64,000 nt of DNA. Source: JBEDUK01 sp963781595. GTDB taxonomy: Bacteria > Actinomycetota > UBA4738. The translations under genes and the position numbers were made by a program. Of the stretch, positions 49,643 through 57,718 are shown one piece after another (positions within the stretch are counted from its first letter, which is position 1; every line of letters begins with the position of its first letter). Location: NCBI GenBank assembly GCA_963781595.1, contig CAWAGG010000006.1:558001-622000 (forward strand), in the 5' to 3' direction. Under the pieces are notes generated by a model, which was not told the origin of the DNA, searched no databases, and saw only the letters and a list, made by a program, of their open reading frames with translations.

Positions 49643-51148
49643 TCACACGCCGGTCTGCGCGACGATCCGGCCCGAGTCCACCGCTTCGACCAGCGCCGCG
49701 TAATCGCGCTCGTTCTGATCGGCGTACGTGACGGCGAAGTCCGCCATCGCCCGGTCGAACGCGTCGCCCCCGCCCAGGTACGCGCCCACCGCGATCCGGT
49801 CCCCCCACCGCGCGTGCGCCCGCGCCAGCGTCGCGCCGCAGATGCGCGCGTAGACCGTGGCCCCAGGCACGAGCAGCTTGTCCACGTCGGCGCCGCCCTT
49901 CCAGTCGTGGAGCTGCCGCACGTAGTAATCGCGAACCTGGCCGTCCAGGCCCTTGACGCGTTGCCAGCCGAGGAAGATGTCGCTCGTGGCCTGCATCAGC
50001 CGTTGGCCCGCCACGACGCGCGCCCCGTGATGCGCGTAGTGGCTCTTGCGGAGGTACCGCTCCAGGACCGAGGCGTTCGCTTCCTTCACCTGGAGGATCA
50101 TGGGGTCGTCATCATCCCGGCCGACGAGCAGCATGATGTAGCAGCGCGTCCCGACGCTGCCGACGCCAACCACCTTGCGCGCGACGTGGACGTACTGGAA
50201 CTCCTCGATCGGGTGGTGTTCGTGCCCGAGCGTCCGCCGGTAGGACCGCAGCAGCTTCTTGATGAGCACGTCGGTGTCCTCCCACACGGAGCCCGGAGTG
50301 ATCAGGTCCTCGACCGGGACGATGAGGGGCGGATCCGGGAGGAACCGAAGCGCGCCGTCGACCTCGCCGGCGCGCTTCGTGAAGACCCGCACGCTGTCTC
50401 GGGTGCGCGCCTTCGCGACGACCCGCTTCGCGTCGCGGTGCTCCTTCTTGGTGAGGCGATCCTCGCGGACCGCGCGGCGGACCTGATCGAGGAGGCGGTC
50501 GACAGCGAGGTGTTCGTACCAGTTGTCGAGGGTCCGCATCTCGCCCGCCGCTCGCATCTGTTCCCGGTACTCGCGGATCCCGGCCATCACGATCGCGCGC
50601 CGGTCGGCCGCGTCGAACCCGCGATCGCGCCCGGCGACCTCGAAGCTGGTCGCGAGCCGCTTCACGTCCCACTCCCATGGCCCCGACAGCGTCTCGTCGA
50701 AGTCGTTCACGTCGAAGATCAGCTGGCGTTCGGGCGTGCCGAAGAGGCCGAAGTTCGACATGTGGGCGTCGCCGCAGAGCTGCACGTTGACCCCGGACCT
50801 CGGGGTGTTTGCCAGGTCGGCCGCCATGATCAGCGCCGCGCCCCGATAGAACGTGAACGGCGAGACGAGCATCCGTCCGTACCGGATCGGCACCAGCTCG
50901 GGGACGCGATCGACAGCCTGCTCCTCGAGGAGCGCGACCGGGTCGGGGCGGTCCGTCGCCGGTTCCCATCGGGCGTGGCTGGAACGGGGCGTCTCCTGGC
51001 GGGCCGCCTTCCCACGGGCGACGCGTTCCTCCACCGAGAGGTGCGCGCGCCTCCATGCGGACGCGAACGTCGGGTCGATCGCGGCGGCGGCGGTCGCCAC
51101 GGCCGGCGGGCGGGTGGTACGACGACCGCGTGCGCTGATCGGGCTCAC
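49643..51148 (-). CDS. DUF2252 family protein
   Basis: A 501-residue protein of DUF2252, related to the kinase-like fold. Signature parts: MLVSPFTFYRGAALIMAADLA, VQLCGDAHMSNFGLFGTPE and LIFDVNDFDETLSGPWEWDVKRLATS, where GDAH-x-x-N-F-G and DFDE correspond to the catalytic and metal-binding loops of aminoglycoside-phosphotransferase-like kinases. The substrate of these actinobacterial proteins is unknown. GTG start seven bases after AGGAGG. Convergent with the VOC gene, with a hairpin terminator between. Confidence 0.85.
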   Translation of the reverse strand: MSPISARGRRTTRPPAVATAAAAIDPTFASAWRRAHLSVEERVARGKAARQETPRSSHARWEPATDRPDPVALLEEQAVDRVPELVPIRYGRMLVSPFTFYRGAALIMAADLANTPRSGVNVQLCGDAHMSNFGLFGTPERQLIFDVNDFDETLSGPWEWDVKRLATSFEVAGRDRGFDAADRRAIVMAGIREYREQMRAAGEMRTLDNWYEHLAVDRLLDQVRRAVREDRLTKKEHRDAKRVVAKARTRDSVRVFTKRAGEVDGALRFLPDPPLIVPVEDLITPGSVWEDTDVLIKKLLRSYRRTLGHEHHPIEEFQYVHVARKVVGVGSVGTRCYIMLLVGRDDDDPMILQVKEANASVLERYLRKSHYAHHGARVVAGQRLMQATSDIFLGWQRVKGLDGQVRDYYVRQLHDWKGGADVDKLLVPGATVYARICGATLARAHARWGDRIAVGAYLGGGDAFDRAMADFAVTYADQNERDYAALVEAVDSGRIVAQTGV

Positions 51149-51254
51149 CGGTGCACCTCCTCGTCGCCGTGCGACCTCGACGGCGTCGTCGACCCCGCTC
51201 CCGTTCCCGACTCGGGGCGAGGGCCGAAAACCTATCGTCGGCGTGCGCGGAGGG

Positions 51255-51574
51255 TCAACCCGACGGTGAGCGGGATCGATCGTTCGACGCACGTCGCCAC
51301 TCGAGCAGCTGCGAGCAGGACGTGTCGGCGAACCATCGTTCGAACCGGTCCGGCGTCCACCCATGCGTGCCGACCAGGAGCAACCACACGTCCGGGTGGT
51401 TGAGCGTCCACAGGATGTCGGTGGCCCGCGTGACATCCAGGTCTTCCCGGAGCGCCGCCCTCGCGTGCAGCGACTCCACGATCGAGCGCTGGTTGTCGTA
51501 GAAGTCCGACTGGATGAGGCCCCAGAGCGCCGCCCTGTCGGGGTCCGCGGACGCCGCATCGCGGATCACCGCCA
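51255..51574 (-). pseudogene. TetR family regulator fragment (C-terminal half)
   Basis: About 106 codons matching the C-terminal ligand domain of a TetR regulator: ALWGLIQSDFYDNQRSIVE, TRATDILWTLNHPDVWLLL and HGWTPDRFERWFADT. The N-terminal HTH is absent. The coding trace stops near 51574, where the tail of a methyltransferase gene on the other strand begins, so both lost their 5' parts in one event. Not expected to bind DNA. Confidence 0.65.
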
Positions 51575-51576
51575 GG

Positions 51577-51717
51577 ACGGCCGAGGGTGCCGCGGCGGCG
51601 CTCCGCGTTCGCCTCGAGGAGGCGGTCGCGGCCTACCGAACGCCGACCGGGCTCGAGTTCCCCGGCGTCAGCCTGGTCGCCGCCGGACGCCGATCCGCGA
51701 GCATCGACGGCGACTGA
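51577..51717 (+). pseudogene. methyltransferase C-terminal fragment
   Basis: About 46 codons ending LRVRLEEAVAAYRTPTGLEF then PGVSLVAAGRR, the last strands of class I SAM-dependent methyltransferases (xxFPGVSLVxxGRR). No SAM-binding motif is present upstream; that side abuts the TetR fragment. It ends one base before the sigma-factor stop on the other strand. Confidence 0.5.
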
Positions 51718-52674
51718 TCACAGCGTCGGCGGAAGGCCGAACGCCGGGAACAGCGCCCAGCCGAACGTGGTGATCTCCACGATGCGGCCGTCCTCGATCC
51801 GAAGGACGTCGAGCTTGAACCCACGGAACTCCGAGTCGCCGGGCCGCCGCAGGTAGCTCGCGGCCGTCGGCATCCGGTTCGCCATGGTCGGAACGAGGCG
51901 CCAGTCCCCATCGCGGTCCGGGCCGAACGCGCGCTCGATCAGCGTCGCGACCTGGTCGCGTCCCTCGAAGAGCCACGGGTTCGGCGGCATCGTGACGCGG
52001 ATGTCCTGCCCCGCGATCGCGATGGCGGCCGCGGCGTCGCATCGTTCGTGCGCGTCGATGAACCGCTCGAGGAGCTCGCGTTCCTCGGCGCTGGACTCCC
52101 CGGCCGTCCACTCGGCGCGCCGGGCCGGGAGGCGCTCCTGCATGGTCGCGCGGGCCCGCTGAAGCGCGCTGTTCGCCGCGGCGACGCTCGTCTCCAGGAT
52201 CGTCGCCGTGTCGGTCGCCGGGAACCCGAGGACGTCGCGGGCGACCAGCGCGGCGCGCTGCTTCGGCGGAAGCACCTGCAGCGCAGCGAGGAACGCCAGC
52301 TCGATCGTTTCGCGTTCGACGGCCACCGCGTCCGGTTCCTCGTCGTTCGGAGCGACCTCGTCGAGCAACAGATCCGGATACGGCTGGAGCCACGGGACCT
52401 CGGCGACCGAGCGCATCGCGGTCACGCGCCGGGCGCTGCGGCGCAGCAGGTCCAGGCAGACGTTCGTCGCGATCCGGTAGAGCCACGCCCGGACCTCGGC
52501 GCTGCCGTCGTAGCCGCCGCGCCCGCGCCACGCGCGCAGGAACGTCTCCTGCACCGCGTCCTCCGCTTCGTCGAACGACGCGAGCATCCGATAGCAATGG
52601 ACGTGCAGCTCGCGCCGGTGTCGTTCGGTCAGCGCCGCGAAGGCCGGCTCGTCGAGGACCGCGACCCCGCTCAT
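51718..52674 (-). CDS. ECF sigma factor with C-terminal SnoaL-like domain
   Basis: A 318-residue sigma factor. Region 2 is ELHVHCYRMLASFDEAEDAVQ, ETFLRAWRGRGGYDG and VRAWLYRIATNVCLDLLRR; region 4 is VLPPKQRAALVARDVLGFPATDTATILETSVAAANSALQRAR read in two parts. Residues 200-318 form a SnoaL-like/NTF2 domain with FEGRDQVATLIERAF and GFKLDVLRIEDGRIVEITTF, as in SigG/SigJ-type ECFs, where this domain regulates activity without an anti-sigma factor. ATGA overlap with the upstream VOC gene. Confidence 0.88.
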   Translation of the reverse strand: MSGVAVLDEPAFAALTERHRRELHVHCYRMLASFDEAEDAVQETFLRAWRGRGGYDGSAEVRAWLYRIATNVCLDLLRRSARRVTAMRSVAEVPWLQPYPDLLLDEVAPNDEEPDAVAVERETIELAFLAALQVLPPKQRAALVARDVLGFPATDTATILETSVAAANSALQRARATMQERLPARRAEWTAGESSAEERELLERFIDAHERCDAAAAIAIAGQDIRVTMPPNPWLFEGRDQVATLIERAFGPDRDGDWRLVPTMANRMPTAASYLRRPGDSEFRGFKLDVLRIEDGRIVEITTFGWALFPAFGLPPTL

Positions 52675-53093
52675 CGCGTCTGGACGGCGTGCGTACGTTC
52701 CTGCAGGACCCACGTGTTGCCGTCCGGATCGGCGAAGTCGGCGAACGACTGGTAGTCGCGGCGCTCGGGATCCGGTCCATCGTGCCATTCGCCGTCGACG
52801 ATATGGCGGACCTCGCCGACCTCGACCCCGCGGTCGACCAGCTCGGCGCGCGCCGCCACGATGTCGACGACGACCAGGTGGATCCCCTTCGACGAACCCG
52901 GCGCGGCGTCCGTGAGCCCGGTGCCGATGCAGATCGAGCACGCCGACCCCTTGGGCGTCATCTGCACGACGCGCATCTCGTCACCGACCATCGTGTCGAC
53001 CTCCAGGTGGAAGCCGGCCTTCTGCGTGTAGAAGTCCTTCGCGCGGTCCACGTCGGTGACCGGGACCAGGACGAGTTCGAGCTTGAAGTCCAT
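52671..53093 (-). CDS. VOC family protein, tandem copy 2
   Basis: A 140-residue VOC protein: FKLELVLVPVTDVDRAKDFYTQKAGF at the start and SFADFADPDGNTWVLQERTH at the end. It is a clear paralogue of the gene just upstream (53120), with near-identical DNA over about 55 bases at the C-terminal coding end. GGGAGGAG precedes the ATG. Its stop overlaps the ECF sigma ATG, so sigma output and VOC expression are coupled. Confidence 0.87.
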   Translation of the reverse strand: MDFKLELVLVPVTDVDRAKDFYTQKAGFHLEVDTMVGDEMRVVQMTPKGSACSICIGTGLTDAAPGSSKGIHLVVVDIVAARAELVDRGVEVGEVRHIVDGEWHDGPDPERRDYQSFADFADPDGNTWVLQERTHAVQTR

Positions 53094-53119
53094 CGCGTCT
53101 CCTCCCTGGCGTATGTCCG

Positions 53120-53548
53120 TCACGCCTCGGTCCAGCCGCGCTCCTGCAGGACCCACGTGTTGCCGTCCGGGTCCGCGAAGTCGGCGAACGAGTTGTAGTC
53201 ACGGTGCTCCGGGTCCACGCCGGGCTTCCACTCGCCGGCGTCCATGTACCGCACGTCACTGACCTCGACGCCGCGCCCGACCAGTTCGGCGCGAACGGCC
53301 TCGATGTCGGTGACGATCAGGTGCGTGCCCCGATAGGAGCCCGGTGCTGCATCGTCGACCCCGACCCCGACCCCGACCCCGACGATGACCGAGCAGGCCG
53401 AACCCGGCGGCGTCATCTGCACGACGCGGAAGTCGTCGCCGGCGCGGTGGTCGACGTCCAGGCTGAATCCGGCCTTCTCCGTATAGAAGGCCTTCGCGCG
53501 ATCCACGTCGGAGACGGGGAGCAGCACGACCTCCAGCTTCATATCCAC
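53120..53548 (-). CDS. VOC family protein, tandem copy 1
   Basis: A 142-residue VOC protein opening KLEVVLLPVSDVDRAKAFYT and ending SFADFADPDGNTWVLQERGW. GTG start (VDMKLEV aligns with MDFKLEL of the paralogue) seven bases after AGGAGG. A (GACCCC) hexamer repeat makes a VGVGVGVGV stretch in the middle that the second copy lacks. First gene of the VOC-VOC-sigma operon. Confidence 0.87.
   Translation of the reverse strand: MDMKLEVVLLPVSDVDRAKAFYTEKAGFSLDVDHRAGDDFRVVQMTPPGSACSVIVGVGVGVGVDDAAPGSYRGTHLIVTDIEAVRAELVGRGVEVSDVRYMDAGEWKPGVDPEHRDYNSFADFADPDGNTWVLQERGWTEA
53357..53383. repeat. hexanucleotide tandem repeat inside VOC gene
   Basis: Four perfect copies of GACCCC plus GAC. On the minus strand it encodes alternating Gly-Val. 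Copy-number change would add or remove two residues without frameshift. Confidence 0.8.
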
Positions 53549-53630
53549 GATGGGTCCTCCTCCTGGTCCGTGACCGTTGGGTCGACGCGTCCATCTGAGC
53601 ACACCGATAGAACGTCGGCGCGCGCCGTAA

Positions 53631-53650
53631 CTCATCGGTGACGCGATGAG
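53631..53650. promoter_or_regulatory. inverted repeat upstream of VOC-VOC-sigma operon
   Basis: CTCATCG (53631-53637) and CGATGAG (53644-53650) with a six-base spacer, 82 bases upstream of the first VOC start. A regulator site is plausible. The rest of this 173-base gap between the divergent... minus-strand genes shows no other feature. Confidence 0.35.
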
Positions 53651-53721
53651 ATTCCGGACATACCGAAGCGGACGCGTCCGGCCGCGGCTCGCCGGTCGTT
53701 CGCGCGGAACGGAACCGGCCG

Positions 53722-54657
53722 CTACGCCTTCGTTCGCAGGTATCCGTCGAGTCCCGCTGGGCAGTCGCAGAAGCCCGCGACGACGCTCTTGTCCGTGATG
53801 CCCGTCGCCTGCGAGTTCGGCCACCCCTTCGGGTCGAACACCTTCGGGTTCTTGCGGTCGCCCTTCGGCCAGGTGAGCGAGTGCACGCCCTGGGCGTCCG
53901 TGACCCATCCCACGAGCGATCCGGCCTTGTTGACGCCCCACAGGAACGTCCCCGTGTAGGACTGCATGATGTACGTCGTGAACACGCCCTTCTTGGTCCG
54001 CACGAACCCTTCGGTCTGGCCGTTCCGGATCTGGGTGCCGACGATCGTGCCGCTCGCGTTGATCCCGTAGGCGTCGGTCGTCGTGGCGCCCGGCACGTCG
54101 ATCTGCGTGTACGAGCCGCCGGGGCTCCGGAGGAACCCGTGCTCCCCGGTCCCGTCGTCGAAGGTCCCGACGACCGCGCCCTTCAGGTTGATGCCGATCG
54201 CCTGCGTGTCCGAGCCGCCCGGCACGTCGATCGCCGTGAACCCGCCGCTCCCGTCGCGCAGGTATCCGTGGACGAACCCGTCCTGGTCGTAGTACGCGCC
54301 GACCACCGCGCCGGCGTCGTTCAGCCCGAATCCTAGAGTGCCGCCGCTTGCCAGGTCGGCGTCCGGAGCCTGGAACGTCGTGTACGAGTCGGTCGCCGGG
54401 TCGCCGATGAAGCCGTACGAGCCGTCCGCCATGTTCGCCGTCCCCGAGACCTGGCCCAGGTTGTTCACCCCGATCAGCTCGGTGCCGAGCGCGTCAGGGA
54501 CGTCGATCGTCGTGAACACGTACTTGGCGACGGTGCCGGGAGCCGTCGCGCGCGTAGGACTGGCCGACGCGGGTGCCACGAGCGACAGCGCGGCTGCCAG
54601 CGATACGAGCGGGACCAACCAGAGCCGTCGACGCGAATCGTGCGTGAACCCCGTCAT
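53722..54657 (-). CDS. secreted HAF-repeat protein
   Basis: A 311-residue exported protein. Signal: LWLVPLVSLAAALSLVAPASAS. The mature part consists of repeated units of about 45 residues: TIDVPDALGTELIGVNNLGQVSGT, AIDVPGGSDTQAIGINLKGAVVGTF and QIDVPGATTTDAYGINASGTIVGT (each in the form FxxIDVPGA-x-x-T-x-A-x-GIN-x-x-G-x-IVG-x). These are HAF repeats, which form beta-propeller-like structures. Function unknown, likely surface or extracellular. GGGGAGGA precedes the ATG. Confidence 0.85.
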   Translation of the reverse strand: MTGFTHDSRRRLWLVPLVSLAAALSLVAPASASPTRATAPGTVAKYVFTTIDVPDALGTELIGVNNLGQVSGTANMADGSYGFIGDPATDSYTTFQAPDADLASGGTLGFGLNDAGAVVGAYYDQDGFVHGYLRDGSGGFTAIDVPGGSDTQAIGINLKGAVVGTFDDGTGEHGFLRSPGGSYTQIDVPGATTTDAYGINASGTIVGTQIRNGQTEGFVRTKKGVFTTYIMQSYTGTFLWGVNKAGSLVGWVTDAQGVHSLTWPKGDRKNPKVFDPKGWPNSQATGITDKSVVAGFCDCPAGLDGYLRTKA

Positions 54658-54758
54658 CTCTCATCCTCCCCTTCGAACGGTCCCGTCGCCGTGTGCAGGC
54701 GCGCAGTCTCGATGCCCTGCGGCGTGCGGCGAACGATAGGGACGCCGGTTCCCTGGTG

Positions 54759-55991
54759 TCAATCGGCCGGAAGGCTCGTCGGGCTCGTGCGTTCGACCCT
54801 CCGGAGGTCCACCGGGCGGGACACCCCCTTGAGGTCCACCGCGCCGATCTCCGCACACGTGATCCCGCTCGGTAGGCCCTCGGCCGCTCGCACGGCGCGG
54901 TCGCTGGCCAGCACCTCGCCCGCCTTGGCGTACGCGGCGATCCGCGCGGCGACGTTCACCGTGCTGCCGAAGTAGTCGCCGTCCTGGATGATCACCGGCC
55001 CGGCGTCCACGCCGACGTGTGCTTGGGGGAGCCCGGCGACCGGGGCGCGTTCGGCCATCTCCAGCGCACCGACGACGGCGTCGGCGGGTCCGTCGAAGTA
55101 GAGCATGACGCCGTCGCCGAGCCATTTCACGACGTGTCCACGATGCTCGTGCGTCGTCCGTTGAACCAGCGTGGACAGGCTCAGCGCCATCTCCGCAGCG
55201 GCCTGGTCCCCGCGTTCGTCGGTCAAGCGCGTGTAGCCGGAGAGGTCGAAGAAGCACATCGCGGCCGGGCGCGTCACCTTGCTCCGCAGGCCGGCTAGCC
55301 CGAGGGAGTCTTCGGCCCACTCGTAGATCGCGTTCATCCAGGCGCGGTGCTGCTGACCGCGATGCATCGCCAGGAGCCCCTGGTCCATCTGAACCACGAG
55401 CGCCTCGCTGAACTTCGATGCCGCCTCGAACACCTGCTGGGCTGGCATCCCTTCAGCGATGTAGGGCCGGAGCAGGTGCGCCATCCAAGCCTCGGTATCG
55501 GTCTCGACGATCCGGCGCAGGCTCTCGCCGTAGACCCGCAGGAGGCGTTCGAGGGCCGCCGGCGGAAGGCCGCCCGCCAGGCCCGTCGCGATCATGGGGA
55601 CGACCTCCGCTTCGTCCTCGCGCATCCGATCGTCGGGATCGGCGACGGCGAAGCCGATCGCCTCGCGCACGGTCAGGAGGAGCTGCAACGGGATGCCCGT
55701 GCGTTCGGCCGCCTGGCGGAACGTCTCTCCGGTCAGCGCGGCGATGCGGTCGAAGGTGCTCAGGTCGAAGATGCCGAACGAGATGATGCCGCCGTCGACC
55801 GCTTCGGCGATCCCGTCCAGTGACAGGCCTGCGCGTTCGAGGTCGAAGACGACCCGCGTGGCGCGGGCGGCGCCGGGCGTGAACGCGCCGTCCGCGCCGG
55901 GCGTCACGATCCCGAGGCGTACGAGGGTGTCGACGAGCTCAGGCTCGACCTCGGCCCTGTCTGCGACGTCGTCTCTGGAGAGGGTTTCCAC
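54759..55991 (-). CDS. class III nucleotidyl cyclase with N-terminal sensor (paralogue C)
   Basis: A 410-residue protein with the same design as those at 26701 and 37356. The sensor half includes DVADRAEVEPELVDTLVRLG and LLLTVREAIGFAVADPDDRM, the second nearly identical to paralogue B. The cyclase half has FFDLSGYTRLTD, VVKWLGDGVMLYF and YFGSTVNVAARI, complete for catalysis. GTG start 11 bases after a TACGAT hexamer shared with paralogue B. Expected to produce cAMP. Confidence 0.87.
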   Translation of the reverse strand: METLSRDDVADRAEVEPELVDTLVRLGIVTPGADGAFTPGAARATRVVFDLERAGLSLDGIAEAVDGGIISFGIFDLSTFDRIAALTGETFRQAAERTGIPLQLLLTVREAIGFAVADPDDRMREDEAEVVPMIATGLAGGLPPAALERLLRVYGESLRRIVETDTEAWMAHLLRPYIAEGMPAQQVFEAASKFSEALVVQMDQGLLAMHRGQQHRAWMNAIYEWAEDSLGLAGLRSKVTRPAAMCFFDLSGYTRLTDERGDQAAAEMALSLSTLVQRTTHEHRGHVVKWLGDGVMLYFDGPADAVVGALEMAERAPVAGLPQAHVGVDAGPVIIQDGDYFGSTVNVAARIAAYAKAGEVLASDRAVRAAEGLPSGITCAEIGAVDLKGVSRPVDLRRVERTSPTSLPAD

Positions 55992-56055
55992 GATCAGGGC
56001 GAATCGTACCCGCGAACGCGGCTCGATCAGGCCCGCCCGGTCTCCACGCTCCGCG

Positions 56056-56376
56056 TCAGTGCACGATATCGAGCGCGAAGCGCAGGGAGGCATCGAGGGC
56101 AGCGGTCTTCGCCGGTGCGAGCGATCCCACGGGGGCCGGGTCGAACACATCCTGTCGAACGGTGAGGAGGTTGTCGCAGTTCGCGACGCACTCCGCCGGT
56201 AGACCCTCCTCGGCGCCGAGCGGCAGCTCCGACGCGATCCCGCGGATGCGTCGCGTGATGGGCGCCACGGTGACGCTGTGCAGGAGCGGGATCGCGACGG
56301 AACGGGTCACGATCAGCGCCGGACGACGGCCCAGGTCCTTCCCGAGGTCCGCCCAGTAGACCTGGCCTCGCCTCAC
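56056..56376 (-). CDS. mazF: MazF/PemK-type toxin
   Basis: A 106-residue mRNA interferase of the MazF/PemK/CcdB-like fold. RRGQVYWADLGKDLGRRPALIVTR is the family start with the catalytic Arg region; HSVTVAPITRRIRGIASELPL holds the Thr/Ser of the active site; CDNLLTVRQDVF is the conserved dimer strand. GTG start overlaps the stop of the RHH antitoxin (GTGA). The antitoxin-first order is standard for mazEF. Confidence 0.9.
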   Translation of the reverse strand: MRRGQVYWADLGKDLGRRPALIVTRSVAIPLLHSVTVAPITRRIRGIASELPLGAEEGLPAECVANCDNLLTVRQDVFDPAPVGSLAPAKTAALDASLRFALDIVH

Positions 56377-56618
56377 CAGTCGGGCCAGCTCTCGAGCGAG
56401 ACGAGATGCATGGCCGCGACCTCGTCGGGGTCCTGCGGGACCCGCCTGTAAGCCTCGATCATCTCGCGCTCCTTGCGCGCCTCGTCCAGCGCGCGGAGGT
56501 AGGCGTGCCCGGCGCGGCGGAGGAGTTCGCTCCGGCTCACGCCGAGGGCGGCGGCCTCGCGGTCGAGTTCCGCGACCAATCGGTCGTCGAGCTGGACGAT
56601 GACCTGCCTGCGCGCCAT
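56373..56618 (-). CDS. mazE: RHH antitoxin of the MazEF pair
   Basis: An 81-residue ribbon-helix-helix protein: RRQVIVQLDDRLVAELDREA and ALGVSRSELLRRAGHAYLRA, followed by an acidic helix and the tail VAAMHLVSLESWPDW that should wrap the toxin. ATG seven bases after TAGCGT, so the mRNA is probably leaderless. It likely represses its own promoter with MazF as co-repressor. Confidence 0.87.
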   Translation of the reverse strand: MARRQVIVQLDDRLVAELDREAAALGVSRSELLRRAGHAYLRALDEARKEREMIEAYRRVPQDPDEVAAMHLVSLESWPDW

Positions 56619-56708
56619 GTTGGCGACGCTACCATATGGGTTCTCCCATGGCATGGTTGAGGCCTCGTATCCCTCGGGTACGACACGGCGTTCGGACCGG
56701 ATCGGCGG

Positions 56709-57107
56709 CTACTTCGCGATCTCCCAGAGATGGCCGCCGGGGTCGCCGAAGCACGCGGTTCGAACCCCCCACGGCCGGTCGATCGGGCCGTTGAGCAGCT
56801 CGACCCCACGTTCGCGGAGCTGCGCGCACATCGCGTCCACGTCGTCCACCGGGATCGTGAACACCAGGCGGGACCCGGCGTCGCGTGGCGCGACGGGCGC
56901 GGGCTCGATCAGCTCGGGCGCCTCCGTGGCCGTCAGCAGGTTGACGAGCGTGTCGCCGAACCGGAAGACGGCCGATGCGTCGTCCTCGAAGACCACCGGC
57001 AGGCCGAAGACCTCGAGGTAGAAGCGCTTCGTCTCCGGAAGGTCCTCGACGAACAGCGTGATCGCGCCGATCCCCTTGGGCCACGCGGCGTCGTGCTGAT
57101 CTGCCAT
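56709..57107 (-). CDS. VOC family protein
   Basis: A 132-residue VOC protein: GIGAITLFVEDLPETKRFYLEVFGLPVVFED, then LVFTIPVDDVDAMCAQLRERGVELL and the end ACFGDPGGHLWEIAK with a candidate metal Glu. Similar to proteins annotated as bleomycin-resistance or glyoxalase-like. GGAGG seven bases before the ATG. Divergent from the YjbR gene by 120 bases. Confidence 0.85.
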   Translation of the reverse strand: MADQHDAAWPKGIGAITLFVEDLPETKRFYLEVFGLPVVFEDDASAVFRFGDTLVNLLTATEAPELIEPAPVAPRDAGSRLVFTIPVDDVDAMCAQLRERGVELLNGPIDRPWGVRTACFGDPGGHLWEIAK

Positions 57108-57227
57108 CGAGGAGCCTCCCATCGTCGGGTGTCGGCGCAGCCTACATGGCGCGCCACGACCCGATCGCCCGGCCCGTGCCGGTGTCGGCGTGGGTGTCGG
57201 CGGCGGCGGCTACGCTCGCCGGTACCC

Positions 57228-57683
57228 ATGGCGACCATCGAGGACGTTCGGGCGTTCGTCTCCGAGCTGCCGCGTGCGTACGAGGTGATCGTCCGCGACC
57301 GGGTCAAGTTCCGGGTCGGGCGGATCGTGTTCCTGGCGTTCTCGCGCGACGAAACCCAGATGGGGTTCGGGTACCCGAAGGAGCAGCGCGAGGCGCTGGT
57401 GGCGTCGGATCCGTCCAAGTTCCTCATGCCCGGGAAGGCCGACCTGCGCTACCAGTGGGCCGAGGTCCGGCTCCCCGCGATCGACGTCGCCGAGCTGCGC
57501 GAGCTGGCCCTGGACGCCTGGCGGATGTGCGTTCCGAAGAAGGTCGTCACCGAGCTGGAGGAACGGTGGGGGTCCTGGCGCGCCCTGTTGGAGATTCCCC
57601 CTGGCCGCGCGATGCCTGCCGGTTCGCCGGATGCAGCGCCACGGGGTTCGCGACGCCTTTCGCCGCGATCCGAGCGGGCGTGA
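57228..57683 (+). CDS. MmcQ/YjbR family protein
   Basis: A 151-residue YjbR-fold protein: TIEDVRAFVSELPRAYEVIVRDRVKFRVGRIVFLAFS, then MGFGYPKEQREALVASDPSKF and the end ELALDAWRMCVPKKVVTEL. It differs from the copy at 34152 in having a 25-residue Pro/Arg-rich tail. A TACGCT hexamer (57211-57216) ends 11 bases before the ATG, so the leader is short. The family is linked to DNA-binding folds without known role. Confidence 0.8.
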   Translation: MATIEDVRAFVSELPRAYEVIVRDRVKFRVGRIVFLAFSRDETQMGFGYPKEQREALVASDPSKFLMPGKADLRYQWAEVRLPAIDVAELRELALDAWRMCVPKKVVTELEERWGSWRALLEIPPGRAMPAGSPDAAPRGSRRLSPRSERA

Positions 57684-57718
57684 TCACGGTCGTCCATCCT
57701 GCATCGTGGTCGGGCGGC

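Noticed and set aside
57181..57210. GTGTCGGC/GGC-rich run before the YjbR gene as a functional repeat
   Set aside because: Imperfect and short; ordinary for this base composition.
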